From Microbacterium sp. Au-Mic1 (lineage in GTDB: Bacteria > Actinomycetota > Actinomycetes > Actinomycetales > Microbacteriaceae): DNA of 64,000 bases. Both the position numbers and the translations under genes were made by a program. The notes under the pieces were generated by a model, which saw only the letters and a list, made by a program, of their open reading frames with translations, had not been told where the DNA came from and made no database searches. Below are positions 34,682 through 45,422 of this stretch, piece by piece. The stretch covers positions 186,001 through 250,000 of the forward strand of contig NZ_JAJTTF010000005.1 of assembly GCF_021341785.1 (NCBI RefSeq), written 5' to 3'. Every line of letters begins with the position of its first letter. The stretch's first letter is position 1.

Positions 34682-35613
34682 TGAACACCGCGGGACGCCT
34701 GGGCCTGTACGGCGCGGCGCTCGCGGCGGCCTTCGCCGTGGCGTTCGGCGCCGCGGCCCTGGCGGCCCCGCGCGGAGCAGTACCGCAGAGCATGCAGCAC
34801 GAGGAGGAGACCGAGATGGACCAGCACGACGCCCACGGATCCAGCGCACACGGAACCCAGGACCACAGCGCGCACGGCGCCGCGGGGGAGAGCCTCGCGG
34901 GGGTCTCCCTGTCGGCCGGCGGGTTCACGCTCGCGCCGGTCTCCGCCCCGGCAGGCGTGGGGGAGCAGGGCACGCTGAGCTTCCGGATCCTCGACGCCGA
35001 CGGCGCCGCGGTCGCGGCCTACACGCCGCAGCACGAGAAGGAGCTGCACCTGATCGTGGTGCGCAGCGACGGCACCGGGTTCCGGCACGTGCACCCCGTG
35101 CTCGACGCCGCCGGCGGCACCTGGAGCATCTCGTGGATGTGGGACGCCGCCGGCTCGTACCGCGTGTTCGCGGACTTCGCGGCAGCGGGGGCGGATCCGG
35201 TCACGCTCACCCGCACGATCGACGTCTCCGGAGCGTTCGCACCGGTCGCGCTCGCATCGAGTGCCGAGACGACGGTGGACGGCTTCGACGTCAGCGTCGA
35301 CGGGGATCTGATCCCCGGATCCGCCTCCGAGCTGACGGTGACCGTCCGTCGCGGCGACGCTCCCGTCACCACGTTGCAGCCCTACCTCGGCGCCTACGGG
35401 CACCTCGTGGCGCTGCGCGAGGGCGACCTCGCCTACCTGCACGTGCACCCGGAAGGCGCGGAGCCGACGCCGGGCGCGACCTCGGGGCCGGACGTCCGCT
35501 TCTCCGCCCATGTGGGCACCGCCGGGCGCTACCTGCTCTACTTCGACTTCCAGGTGGAGGGGTCCGTGCACACAGCCGCCTTCGTGCTGGACGCGACGAC
35601 GCACGATCACTGA
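34681..35613 (+). CDS. His/Met-containing secreted or membrane-anchored copper-operon protein
   Basis: A 310-aa protein with an N-terminal hydrophobic helix (LGLYGAALAAAFAVAFGAAALAA), a His-rich linker (MDQHDAHGSSAHGTQDHSAHG, about residues 46-66) and two beta-sandwich-like halves. Both halves contain a conserved pattern: LHLIVVRSDGTGFRHVHPVLDAAGGTW and GHLVALREGDLAYLHVHPEG. The HVHP motifs and His-rich linker suggest extracytoplasmic metal binding. It lies between copZ and copA with tight spacing, so a role in external copper handling is inferred. Proteins like this are commonly encoded in actinobacterial copper operons but are functionally uncharacterised as far as I know. Confidence 0.75.
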   Translation: MNTAGRLGLYGAALAAAFAVAFGAAALAAPRGAVPQSMQHEEETEMDQHDAHGSSAHGTQDHSAHGAAGESLAGVSLSAGGFTLAPVSAPAGVGEQGTLSFRILDADGAAVAAYTPQHEKELHLIVVRSDGTGFRHVHPVLDAAGGTWSISWMWDAAGSYRVFADFAAAGADPVTLTRTIDVSGAFAPVALASSAETTVDGFDVSVDGDLIPGSASELTVTVRRGDAPVTTLQPYLGAYGHLVALREGDLAYLHVHPEGAEPTPGATSGPDVRFSAHVGTAGRYLLYFDFQVEGSVHTAAFVLDATTHDH

Positions 35614-35652
35614 CCCCGGCACGACCGGCCGACGTCGAAAGGAGACGCACCC

Positions 35653-37980
35653 ATGACCGCGAACGCGAACAGCGTGGAGCTCGAGATCGGCGGGATGACC
35701 TGCGCCTCCTGCGCGAACCGGATCGAGAAGACCCTGAACAAGATCGACGGGGTCACCGCCACCGTGAACTACGCGACGGAGAAGGCGAGGGTGTCGTTGC
35801 CGGACGGTTTCGACCCTTCCGCGCTCATCGCCCAGGTCGAGGACATCGGCTACTCGGCCGTGCTCCCGGCACCGCCGGTCGTCGCGGCGCCGGACGGTCC
35901 GGGTCCGGACGCTTCGGAGGCCACGCCGGACGACCCTGAGCTGCGCTCGCTGCGCACCCGGCTGCTGGTCAGCACGATCCTCACCGTGCCCGTCATCGCG
36001 ATGGCGATGATCCCCGCGCTGCAGTTCACGTACTGGCAATGGGCCTCGCTCGCGCTCGCCGCCCCCGTGATCGTGTGGGGCGCGTGGCCGTTCCATCGCG
36101 CCGCGTGGCTGAACCTGCGCCACGGCGCGGCCACGATGGACACCCTCATCTCGATGGGCACGCTGGCCGCGTTCGGCTGGTCGCTGTACGCCTTGTTCCT
36201 CGGCACTGCGGGCACGCCGGGCATGCGGCACGAGTTCTCGTTCGCGCTGCAGGCAGGTGACGGCAGCGGCAACATCTACCTCGAGGTGGGGGCGGGGGTG
36301 ACCGTCTTCATCCTGGCCGGACGGTACTTCGAGAAGCGCTCCAAGAGGCGTGCGGGCGCTGCGCTGCGCGCGCTGCTCGAACTCGGCGCGAAGGACGTGG
36401 CGGTGCTGCGGCGGTCCGCGGGCTCGGGAGACGAAACGCCGGGCGCGGCGACGGAAGAGGTCCGCATCCCCATCGGGCAGCTCGCCGTCGGCGACGAGTT
36501 CGTCGTGCGCCCGGGCGAGAAGATCGCCACGGACGGCGTCGTCGTCTCCGGATCCTCCGCGGTCGACGCCGCGATGCTCACCGGCGAATCCGTGCCCGTC
36601 GAGGTCGGCGCGGGCGATGCCGTCGCCGGAGCCACCGTCAACGCCGGCGGACGCCTGGTCGTCCGCGCGACGAGGATCGGATCCGACACGCAGCTCGCCC
36701 AGATGGCGCGGCTCGTCGAAGACGCCCAGACCGGCAAGGCTGAGGTGCAGCGTCTCGCCGACCGGATCAGCGGAGTCTTCGTGCCGATCGTGATCGTGAT
36801 CGCGGTGGCGACCCTCGGCGCCTGGCTCGGCGCCGGCTTCCCCGCCACGGCGGCGTTCACCGCGGCGGTCGCCGTGCTCGTGATCGCGTGCCCGTGCGCT
36901 CTCGGCCTTGCCACGCCGACGGCGCTGCTGGTGGGCACGGGGCGCGGGGCCCAGCTCGGCATCCTCATCAAGGGGCCGGAGGTGCTGGAGTCCACCCGTC
37001 GCGTCGACACGATCGTGCTCGACAAGACCGGCACCGTCACGAGCGGCCGCATGGAGGTCGCCGACGTCATCGCCGAGGACGGGACGGATCCGGCCGAGCT
37101 GCTGCGCCTCGCCGGTGCGCTGGAGAACGCGTCCGAGCACCCCATCGCCCAGGCGATCGCCCGGGCGGCGCGCTCGGGGTCGTCGAGCGAGCGCGGCGAA
37201 ACCGTGCGAGACGAGACGCGGTCCGTCGAGCTCCCATCCGTGGAGTCGTTCCAGAACCTCGAGGGCCGGGGCGTGCAGGGCGTCGTCGACGGTCACGCCG
37301 TGCTCGTCGGCCGGGAGGCGCTGCTCGCCGACTGGGCGCAGCACCTCAGCCCGCGGGTCGCTGCGGCGAAGGCGGAGGCCGAAGCCGGCGGCAAGACCGT
37401 CGTGGCGGTCGGATGGGACGGATCCGCTCGCGGCATCATCGTGATCGCCGACACCGTGAAGCCCACGAGCGCCGATGCGGTGGCGGAGCTCAAGCGCCTC
37501 GGCCTCACGCCGATCCTGCTCACGGGCGACAACGAGGCGGTCGCCCGGCGGGTCGCCGCGGAGGTCGGGATCGACGAGGTATCCGCCGAGGTGCTGCCCG
37601 AGGGCAAGGTCGAGGTCGTCGCCCGGCTTCAGGCGGAGGGTCGCGTGGTCGCCATGGTGGGGGACGGGGTGAACGACGCGCCCGCGCTCGCCACAGCGGA
37701 TCTCGGCATGGCGATGGGCACCGGCACCGACGTCGCGATCGAGGCGAGCGACATCACGCTCGTGCGCGGCGACCTGCGCACCGCGGCCGATGCGATCCGG
37801 CTGTCCCGCCGCACGCTCGGCACGATCAAGGCGAATCTGTTCTGGGCCTTCGCGTACAACGTGGCGGCGATCCCGATCGCCGCGCTGGGGCTGCTGAACC
37901 CGATGCTGGCCGGGGCCGCCATGGCTTTCTCCAGCGTGTTCGTGGTGGGCAACAGCCTGAGGCTGCGCCGGTTCCGCTGA
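35653..37980 (+). CDS. copA: Copper-translocating P1B-type ATPase
   Basis: A 775-aa Cu(I) exporter. An N-terminal HMA domain has GMTCASC (Cys17, Cys20). The eight-helix membrane domain includes the CPC metal site (Cys413, Cys415 in [11 protein letters not shown]). The actuator TGES is in MLTGESVPV, the phosphorylation site DKTGT has Asp457, and SEHP and [10 protein letters not shown] mark the ATP-binding and hinge regions. The C-terminal helices carry the YN ([11 protein letters not shown]) and MxxSS ([15 protein letters not shown]) copper-site motifs. An unusual Ser/Arg/Glu-rich insert at about residues 506-526 ([19 protein letters not shown]) is encoded by DNA resembling half of the family C palindrome. 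It is the last gene of the copper operon. Confidence 0.93.
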   Translation: MTANANSVELEIGGMTCASCANRIEKTLNKIDGVTATVNYATEKARVSLPDGFDPSALIAQVEDIGYSAVLPAPPVVAAPDGPGPDASEATPDDPELRSLRTRLLVSTILTVPVIAMAMIPALQFTYWQWASLALAAPVIVWGAWPFHRAAWLNLRHGAATMDTLISMGTLAAFGWSLYALFLGTAGTPGMRHEFSFALQAGDGSGNIYLEVGAGVTVFILAGRYFEKRSKRRAGAALRALLELGAKDVAVLRRSAGSGDETPGAATEEVRIPIGQLAVGDEFVVRPGEKIATDGVVVSGSSAVDAAMLTGESVPVEVGAGDAVAGATVNAGGRLVVRATRIGSDTQLAQMARLVEDAQTGKAEVQRLADRISGVFVPIVIVIAVATLGAWLGAGFPATAAFTAAVAVLVIACPCALGLATPTALLVGTGRGAQLGILIKGPEVLESTRRVDTIVLDKTGTVTSGRMEVADVIAEDGTDPAELLRLAGALENASEHPIAQAIARAARSGSSSERGETVRDETRSVELPSVESFQNLEGRGVQGVVDGHAVLVGREALLADWAQHLSPRVAAAKAEAEAGGKTVVAVGWDGSARGIIVIADTVKPTSADAVAELKRLGLTPILLTGDNEAVARRVAAEVGIDEVSAEVLPEGKVEVVARLQAEGRVVAMVGDGVNDAPALATADLGMAMGTGTDVAIEASDITLVRGDLRTAADAIRLSRRTLGTIKANLFWAFAYNVAAIPIAALGLLNPMLAGAAMAFSSVFVVGNSLRLRRFR

Positions 37981-38026
37981 GCCTCGGCCTACCGCGCGGC
38001 CACGGGGTCTCGGCCGCGGTCCACCG

Positions 38027-38091
38027 CTGCTCCCGTCGCAGAATGTGTCGTTCTGAGCGCCTCATGGCGGCACCTTTTGCGACGGGAGCAG
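38027..38091. repeat. Long palindrome after copA
   Basis: Perfect 14-bp arms CTGCTCCCGTCGCA (38027-38040) and TGCGACGGGAGCAG (38078-38091) flank a 37-bp centre. It lies between convergent copA and a small membrane-protein gene. It has the same size and placement as the other palindromes, but unrelated arms; probable bidirectional terminator. Confidence 0.7.
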
Positions 38092-38106
38092 AACGAGCAG
38101 GCCCGG

Positions 38107-38472
38107 TCAGGCGCCGTGCCAGAAGATCGCGATGCCGGCGTTCAGTACGGCGAGGGCGCCGATCGTCCAGAAGGCCCCCGCGGTCGGCCGGCCCGCGCGC
38201 TCCCGCGTGATGACGACGCCGAAGGCGCCGCCGATGGCGAGGGCGACCACCAGCTTCACCCCCAGCTTGAGGTAGTCGAGATGCACGCCGGCGGGGAAGG
38301 GGATCGCGAGCAGCAGGCCCGACGCGATCATCACCCCCAGCCCCGTGCGGAACAGCGTCGTGGTGACGTAGCGTCGTCGCACCGCCTGCGCGGCCCAGCC
38401 GCCGAGAAGCAGGGCGAAGCCGATGAGGTGCACGAGCACGAGGAGCTCGCGCAGCAGGGTCAAGAGGTCCAT
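38107..38472 (-). CDS. Small four-helix membrane protein
   Basis: A 121-aa protein with four predicted transmembrane helices: LLVLVHLIGFALLLGGWAAQ, GLGVMIASGLLLAIPF, LGVKLVVALAIGGAFGVVI and GAFWTIGALAVLNAGIAIFW. The first helix contains His (VHLIGFALLLGG), reminiscent of Fe-S/heme-linked membrane proteins, but no firm family is recognised. It lies 21 bp downstream of the SDR gene in the same direction, so it is likely the third gene of the operon with the SDR and the 236-aa membrane protein controlled by the divergent MarR regulator. Confidence 0.65.
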   Translation of the reverse strand: MDLLTLLRELLVLVHLIGFALLLGGWAAQAVRRRYVTTTLFRTGLGVMIASGLLLAIPFPAGVHLDYLKLGVKLVVALAIGGAFGVVITRERAGRPTAGAFWTIGALAVLNAGIAIFWHGA

Positions 38473-38493
38473 GGGGTCTCCGTTTCGGATCGG

Positions 38494-39219
38494 TCAGAGC
38501 GCGGCGGTCTTGCCGCCGTCGACGGGCAGCACCACGCCGGTCACGAAGGATGCCGCGGGCGAGGCCAGCCATGCGATCGCCTCGGCGACCTCCTCGGGGC
38601 GCCCCATCCGCTGCATCGGGACGAACCGGCCGATCCGTTCGCGCACCTCCGCGGGATGATCGAGCACCGAGCCCGACTCGATCGGCCCCGGCGCGACGGC
38701 GTTCACGCGCACGCCCCGGGCGGCCTCGTCGAGCGCGGTGGTGCGGGTGAGTCCGACGACGCCGTGCTTGGCGGCGGCGTAGGCCGACATGCCCGGGGCC
38801 CCGCCGATGCCGGCGGTGGAGGCCACGTTCACCACGGCCCCGCCGTCGGGGATCACGGCGAGCTCCGCGCGCAGGCAGCGCGACAGGCCCAGCAGGTCGA
38901 TCGCGAGCACCCGGGCGAACTCCGCGTCGTCGATCTCGACCAGGGGACGCGGAAGGTGCGCGATGCCGAGGTTGTTGACTGCGATGTCGATCCCCGTCGG
39001 CGCATGCGCAGCGAGGAACTCCGCCAGCGCGCCCGCGTCGGCGGCGTCGAACGCGGCGGTCTCCACGTCGCGACCATCGCCGCGCAGGGCGTCGGCGAGT
39101 GCGGCCAGCGGATCCGGTCGGCGCGACACCAGGAGCATCCGATGCCCCTCCGCAGCGAGCCGCCGCGCGACGGCCTCGCCGATGGCACCGTTCGCGCCGA
39201 CCACGAGGGCGGTGCTCAT
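38494..39219 (-). CDS. Short-chain dehydrogenase/reductase (SDR)
   Basis: A 241-aa classical SDR. The nucleotide-binding TGxxxGxG variant is VVGANGAIGEAVARRL (residues 6-21), then VNNLG, the catalytic Ser in VVNVASTAG, and YxxxK in SAYAAAKHG. It ends with the usual WLASPAASFVTGVVLPVDGG. The ATG at 39219 overlaps the upstream membrane-protein gene (ATGA). The much longer frame upstream is antisense-quality sequence and rejected. Substrate is unknown; the genomic link to a MarR regulator suggests a detoxification or stress-related reduction. Confidence 0.88.
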   Translation of the reverse strand: MSTALVVGANGAIGEAVARRLAAEGHRMLLVSRRPDPLAALADALRGDGRDVETAAFDAADAGALAEFLAAHAPTGIDIAVNNLGIAHLPRPLVEIDDAEFARVLAIDLLGLSRCLRAELAVIPDGGAVVNVASTAGIGGAPGMSAYAAAKHGVVGLTRTTALDEAARGVRVNAVAPGPIESGSVLDHPAEVRERIGRFVPMQRMGRPEEVAEAIAWLASPAASFVTGVVLPVDGGKTAAL

Positions 39220-39926
39220 GACGCGTCCTCCATGGTGACGGTGCGCGGGCTCCGCCGCGGCCGCTCCCTGGGCAGCAGGAACGCGACCGCGATCAGCCAC
39301 GCCCCGCCCCCGAAGCGCACCACCGGCAGCAGCGCCTGCAGCGGGTCGAGCACCAGCGAGAGGAACGCCAGCTCGCCGATGACGGCGAGCACGAGTCCGG
39401 CCAGGGCGAGCCAGCGCGGGATCAGCCGCAGGATGAACGCCGGCACCGCGATGCCGGCGATCAGAAGACCCAGGCCCACGGCGTAGCCGACGCCGCCGAG
39501 TCCGAAGGCGAGTCGCCCGAGAACTGCGGCGCTGCCCGGGTCGGCGGCCTCCGGACCGGAGGCGAGGGCCCAGGTCGTGAGGGCCGACACGAGCAGCAGC
39601 AAGGAGGCGCCGATCCCGCCGTAGAGACCGATGACGGGACCGGGAACACGAACCCCCAGGCGCAGCTGACGGGCGTAGACCGAGGCGGCGAGGATCCCCA
39701 GCGGGACGGCGGCTCCCAGCTGCAGCGTCGCCGCGACGCGGATCGGAAGTGCGTGGGCGGTGTACCAGCTCGCGACGTCGGCGGCGGGGGCGAACGGCGC
39801 AGGAGCCGAGCCGGTGCCGACGAGCAGCACGACGACGCCCGCGATCGTCAGGGCGAAGGTGACGATTGCGAGCGGGCCCAGCGGCGGCCCGCCGGGGCGA
39901 CGAGAGGCAGGCGAATAATCGGTCAT
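39216..39926 (-). CDS. Seven- to eight-helix membrane protein (DUF4386-like)
   Basis: A 236-aa polytopic protein. Helices include GPLAIVTFALTIAGVVVLLVGTG, VAATLQLGAAVPLGILAASVYAR, VIGLYGGIGASLLLLVSALTTWALAS and LAGLVLAVIGELAFLSLVL. The overall pattern resembles DUF4386-type proteins of unknown function, sometimes found with SDR and MarR genes. It starts directly after a good promoter (TTGACA-17-CATCAT) without a ribosome binding site, so a leaderless transcript is likely. It is first gene of the three-gene operon opposite marR. Confidence 0.65.
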   Translation of the reverse strand: MTDYSPASRRPGGPPLGPLAIVTFALTIAGVVVLLVGTGSAPAPFAPAADVASWYTAHALPIRVAATLQLGAAVPLGILAASVYARQLRLGVRVPGPVIGLYGGIGASLLLLVSALTTWALASGPEAADPGSAAVLGRLAFGLGGVGYAVGLGLLIAGIAVPAFILRLIPRWLALAGLVLAVIGELAFLSLVLDPLQALLPVVRFGGGAWLIAVAFLLPRERPRRSPRTVTMEDAS

Positions 39927-39961
39927 GACAGAAATGATGCATGCTATGAATTATTCTGTCA
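39926..39961. promoter_or_regulatory. Candidate MarR operator
   Basis: Inverted repeat TGACAGAA (39926-39933) and TTCTGTCA (39954-39961) spans the divergent promoter region. One arm covers the -35 of the leftward promoter and the other its start codon, so bound regulator would block that transcript. Confidence 0.55.
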
Positions 39962-39962
39962 A
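39934..39962 (-). promoter_or_regulatory. Leftward promoter TTGACA-N17-CATCAT
   Basis: A consensus -35 (39957-39962) and a -10-like CATCAT (39934-39939) are separated by 17 bp and followed 7 nt later by the ATG of the membrane-protein gene. Confidence 0.55.
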
Positions 39963-39968
39963 GAGGAC

Positions 39969-39974
39969 TATGCT
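39969..39974 (+). promoter_or_regulatory. -10 hexamer TATGCT of the MarR gene
   Basis: TATGCT is followed by 6 nt and the ATG at 39981, predicting a leaderless transcript and fixing the start. Confidence 0.5.
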
Positions 39975-39980
39975 GGACCC

Positions 39981-40457
39981 ATGGATGCCGCTCGTCGACC
40001 CGCACGCACGGGGTTCCTGCTGTCCCAGCTCGGCGCCTTCGCCTCCGCGCGGTTCGCCGAACTCGTGAAGCCTGCCGGCCTCACTCCGGCGACGGCGGGG
40101 GTGCTGCGCATCCTGATGCAGAACCCGGGGCTGAGTCAGCGTGCACTGGCGGACCGACTCGGCGCCGTGCCGAGCCGGGTGGTGGTGCTCGTCGACACCC
40201 TCGAGGCGGCCGGTCTGGTATCGCGGACCCGCGACCCCGACGATCGCCGCCATCACCGACTCGATCTCACCGAGGCCGGCCGCGCCTCTCTGCGCGGCCT
40301 CCGCGCGGCGGCGGAGCAGCAGAACGCCGACATCCTCGGCCCGCTCGATCCCGCCGAGCGTGAGGCGTTCACCGCGCTCGTGACCCGCCTCGCCGCCGCG
40401 CACGGACTCGATCCCGAGGTGCATCGCGGATACGGCGGCTCCCCGGGCGCCCGCTGA
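39981..40457 (+). CDS. MarR-family transcriptional regulator
   Basis: A 158-aa winged-helix regulator. The core reads LTPATAGVLRILMQNPGLSQRALADRLGAVPSRVVVLVDTLEAAGLVSRTRDPDDRRHHRLDLTEAG, with the conserved wing DPDDRR. Dimerisation helices flank it. It is divergent from the membrane protein/SDR operon and probably represses it and itself through the inverted repeat in the 54-bp gap. The ligand is unknown. Confidence 0.9.
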   Translation: MDAARRPARTGFLLSQLGAFASARFAELVKPAGLTPATAGVLRILMQNPGLSQRALADRLGAVPSRVVVLVDTLEAAGLVSRTRDPDDRRHHRLDLTEAGRASLRGLRAAAEQQNADILGPLDPAEREAFTALVTRLAAAHGLDPEVHRGYGGSPGAR

Positions 40458-40509
40458 GTTCCCTCGAGGGGCATCGGCGCCGGCAGCGGAGCGCGCCGCT
40501 GCCGAGCGG

Positions 40510-42574
<2,065 letters not shown>

Positions 42575-42658
42575 GCTCCGTTCGGCGACGGGGTTTTCGA
42601 GGAGGCGGCGGGGGCGGCCGGATCCGGCAGAAAGTGGCCGAACCCCCTACCTCTTCAC

Positions 42659-42711
42659 CGAATCGATTCGATAGCATGGGAGACGGCCTGCCGTGACCGA
42701 TCACGGCGGGC
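42659..42711 (+). promoter_or_regulatory. Palindrome, -10 and leader hairpin before the MATE gene
   Basis: CGAATCGATTCG (42659-42670) is a perfect 12-bp palindrome directly before a -10-like TAGCAT (42672-42677). A hairpin follows in the leader: GCCTGCCGTGA (42686-42696) with TCACGGCGGGC (42701-42711), one G-T wobble. An operator plus structured 5' UTR is plausible; no known riboswitch was recognised. Confidence 0.45.
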
Positions 42712-42754
42712 CTCGCTTCGTCCCCCGCCCGATCCCCCGCCCGAAGAGCTCCGC

Positions 42755-44227
42755 ATGTCCACGTCCCTCACCACAGGCCGCCCCTGGCGCGTCATCCTGG
42801 CCTTCGCCGTCCCGCTGCTGATCGGCAACGTCGTGCAGCAGCTCTATCAATTCGCCGACGCGATCGTCGTCGGTCGTCACCTCGGCGTCGACTCGCTCGC
42901 GGCCGTGGGCGCCACGGGCAGCCTGATCTTCCTGCTGATCGGGTTCGCCTGGGGCCTCAGCAGCGGCTTCGCGATCCCGACGGCGCAGGCGTTCGGCGCA
43001 GCCGATCACGCGGCCGTCCGCCGCTCCGTCGCCACGGGCACGCTGCTGACCGCCGCGACGAGCATCATCATCTCGGTCGGCGCCCCGCTCGTGACCGCGC
43101 CGCTGCTCGCGCTGCTGCAGACGCCCGAGGTGCTCATGCCCGAGGCGACCGTGTTCACGCAGGTCACGTTCATCGGCGGCAGCACGGTGATGTTCTTCAA
43201 CTACCTCTCCGCAGTGATCCGCGCCATCGGCGACTCGCGCACCCCGCTGGTGTTCCTCACCGTGTCCTGCGCCCTGAACATCGTGCTGGTGATCCTCATG
43301 GTCGGCGCCTTCGAGTGGGGCGTCGCGGGAGCCGCCTGGGCCACCGTCGTCGCACAGGGCGTCTCGGTCGCACTGTGTCTGGTGTACGTGTGGCGCAAGC
43401 TCCCGGTGCTGCACGTGCACCGCGCCGACTGGCGCGTCACGCGCGCCGACATCGCCGAGCACCTGCGCCTCGGCCTTCCGATGGGCTTCCAGGCCTCGAT
43501 CATCGCGATCGGCACGATCACCGTGCAGGTCGCGCTGAACATGCTCGGTCCCGACGCCGTCGCCGCCTACACGACCGCCTCCCGCGTGGACAGCATCGCG
43601 GTGGCGTTCCTCTCCTCGATCGGTCTCGCCGCCTCGATGTACGCGGCGCAGAACCTCGGCGGACGCCGACCCGACCGCATCCGCCGAGGCGTGACCCAGG
43701 CGATCTGGATGGCCGTCATCACGGCGATCGTGCTCGGCGCGCTGCTGGTGCTGTTCGGATCCTCGATGGTGCGCGTGTTCATCGGCGACGGATCCGATGA
43801 GGTCGTCCGTCTCGCCGCGCTCATGCTGCTGATCAACGGCCTCAGCTACACCGCGCTCGGCGTGCTGTTCGTGCTGCGCGGCGTGCTGCAGGGTCTGGGG
43901 CACACGCTCATCCCTACGATCACCGGCGTGATCGAGCTCGTGATGCGCGTGGCTGCCGCCGTCGTGCTGGGCGCCCTCATCGGCTACCCCGGCGTCGCGT
44001 TGAGCAACCCGCTGGCATGGCTGGGTGCGGCGGCGCTGCTCATCCCCGCGTACATGAAGGCGCACCGCGAGCTGGCGCGGATGCCCGTGGATCCGATCGA
44101 GGTCACCCCGACCACGGCGATCCCGGTCGTCGGCCCGACCGACGGCTCCATGGTGGTCGACGCCGTCATCACGGCTCCGGTGCCGGTGGTGCGGGCGAAG
44201 TCCCGCCTCAAGGTCGGGCGTCGCTGA
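42755..44227 (+). CDS. MATE-family multidrug efflux transporter
   Basis: A 490-aa antiporter with twelve predicted helices in two homologous halves. Helix 1-2 reads ILAFAVPLLIGNVVQQLYQFADAIVVGRHLGVDSLAAVGATGSLIFLLIGFAWGLSSGFAIPTAQAFGA; the second half starts at LRLGLPMGFQASIIAIGTITVQ. This is the NorM/DinF-type layout (MatE twice). It should export cationic drugs or metabolites using H+ or Na+. The C-terminal 45 residues are hydrophilic. A 5' leader of about 70 nt with a hairpin precedes it. Confidence 0.9.
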   Translation: MSTSLTTGRPWRVILAFAVPLLIGNVVQQLYQFADAIVVGRHLGVDSLAAVGATGSLIFLLIGFAWGLSSGFAIPTAQAFGAADHAAVRRSVATGTLLTAATSIIISVGAPLVTAPLLALLQTPEVLMPEATVFTQVTFIGGSTVMFFNYLSAVIRAIGDSRTPLVFLTVSCALNIVLVILMVGAFEWGVAGAAWATVVAQGVSVALCLVYVWRKLPVLHVHRADWRVTRADIAEHLRLGLPMGFQASIIAIGTITVQVALNMLGPDAVAAYTTASRVDSIAVAFLSSIGLAASMYAAQNLGGRRPDRIRRGVTQAIWMAVITAIVLGALLVLFGSSMVRVFIGDGSDEVVRLAALMLLINGLSYTALGVLFVLRGVLQGLGHTLIPTITGVIELVMRVAAAVVLGALIGYPGVALSNPLAWLGAAALLIPAYMKAHRELARMPVDPIEVTPTTAIPVVGPTDGSMVVDAVITAPVPVVRAKSRLKVGRR

Positions 44228-44396
44228 GGCCGCGCCGCCCACGGTGACGTCGCGGCGCGAGCCCTGAGGGCTGTCGTGGTCAGCCGCGTCGGTACGCGTC
44301 GTGGGACAGATCTCGGCCGGGCGCTTGCGGTGCGGCCGCGCCGTCGCGCACTCTGGAGTCCTGGGGGGACCATCGGCGCGCGAGGAGCTTCCCCAC

Positions 44397-45299
44397 ATGA
44401 CTCAGCGGATCACCCCCAACATCTGGTGCGACCACGCGGCTGAGGAGGCGGGGGCCTTCTACGCCTCGGTGTTCGAGCGGGCCACGTCGCGGGTCGTCGC
44501 ACGCTATCCCGCCGACGGCCTGCCGGAGTTCCAGCGCTCGTTCGCCGGACTGCCGCTCACCGTGGATGTGTCGATCGACGGCTATCGGATCAGCCTCATC
44601 AACGCCGGGTCCGAGTTCGCCCCGAATCCGGCGATCTCCTTCCTGGTGAGCGTGGATCCGCGCGACTTCAGCGACGACGATGCCGCGCGCGCTTGGATCA
44701 ACCGCACCTGGACCAGGCTCGGCGAGGACGGCCTCGTGCTGATGGACATCGGGGAATACCTGTTCAGCGGCCTGTACGGATGGGTCGAGGATCGCTACGG
44801 GGTGAGCTGGCAGCTGAAGCTGATGGACCGCGACGCCGAGCCGGCACCGCTGGTCACCCCGATGCTCGTGTTCGGCGGGCCGGTGCGGAACAGGTCGCAG
44901 GAGGCGATCGCGCTCTACGGCGAGCTGCTGCCGCCGTCGGGGATCACCCGCCGGGTCGAGTACCCGGTGACCGAGCCCCCGCACGTCGACGAGCCGATCT
45001 GGTACTCCGAGTTCCTGCTCGCCGGCCAGCGCTTCGCCGCCTTCGATTCCCCTATCGACCGGGACTTCACGTTCACCCCCGGACTCTCATTGCAGATCGA
45101 CTGCGACGGGCAGGACGAGATCGACCGGATCTGGGATGCGCTCAGCGTCGTACCCGAGGCCGAGCAATGCGGCTGGCTCGTCGATCGATTCGGCGTGAGC
45201 TGGCAGGTCGTGCCCGCGAACATGGGCGAGCTGATGCAGCGGCCGAACGCCTACGAGCACCTGATGCGGATGGGGCGGATCGTCATCGCCGACCTCTGA
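44397..45299 (+). CDS. Duplicated VOC/PhnB-like protein
   Basis: A 300-aa protein made of two PhnB-type VOC domains. Domain 1 (residues 1-145) contains ITPNIWCDHAAEEAGAFYASVF and VEDRYGVSWQLKLM; domain 2 (about 150-300) contains LVTPMLVFGGPVRNRSQEAIALYGELLP and LVDRFGVSWQVVPANMGELM. This pattern is typical of '3-demethylubiquinone-9 3-methyltransferase-like' VOC proteins, a misnomer for proteins of unknown function. The start at 44397 has GAGGAG upstream. Confidence 0.82.
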   Translation: MTQRITPNIWCDHAAEEAGAFYASVFERATSRVVARYPADGLPEFQRSFAGLPLTVDVSIDGYRISLINAGSEFAPNPAISFLVSVDPRDFSDDDAARAWINRTWTRLGEDGLVLMDIGEYLFSGLYGWVEDRYGVSWQLKLMDRDAEPAPLVTPMLVFGGPVRNRSQEAIALYGELLPPSGITRRVEYPVTEPPHVDEPIWYSEFLLAGQRFAAFDSPIDRDFTFTPGLSLQIDCDGQDEIDRIWDALSVVPEAEQCGWLVDRFGVSWQVVPANMGELMQRPNAYEHLMRMGRIVIADL

Positions 45300-45333
45300 G
45301 CCGGCGTGTTCCGGTCCGCGGATCCACCATCTC

Positions 45334-45396
45334 GTTTCAAGGAGCGAGGTGTGCGCTCGGATCCTGCGGAACAGAGCGGACATCGCTCCCCGAAAC
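45334..45396. repeat. Palindromic repeat, family B copy 2
   Basis: A 63-bp palindrome with arms GTTTCaaGGAGCGA and TCGCTCCccGAAAC sharing the B core GGAGCGA. It lies between convergent genes and could terminate both. Confidence 0.6.
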
Positions 45397-45422
45397 CAGT
45401 GGGCACCCGGGCCCGGCCAGTG

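Noticed and set aside
34660..37344. Long minus-strand frame across the copper operon
   Set aside because: Antisense shadow of copA and its neighbour; Arg/His/Glu-rich with no recognisable domain.
44260..44272. AGCCCT-G-AGGGCT as terminator of the MATE gene
   Set aside because: The loop is too small for the full stem and it lacks supporting features.
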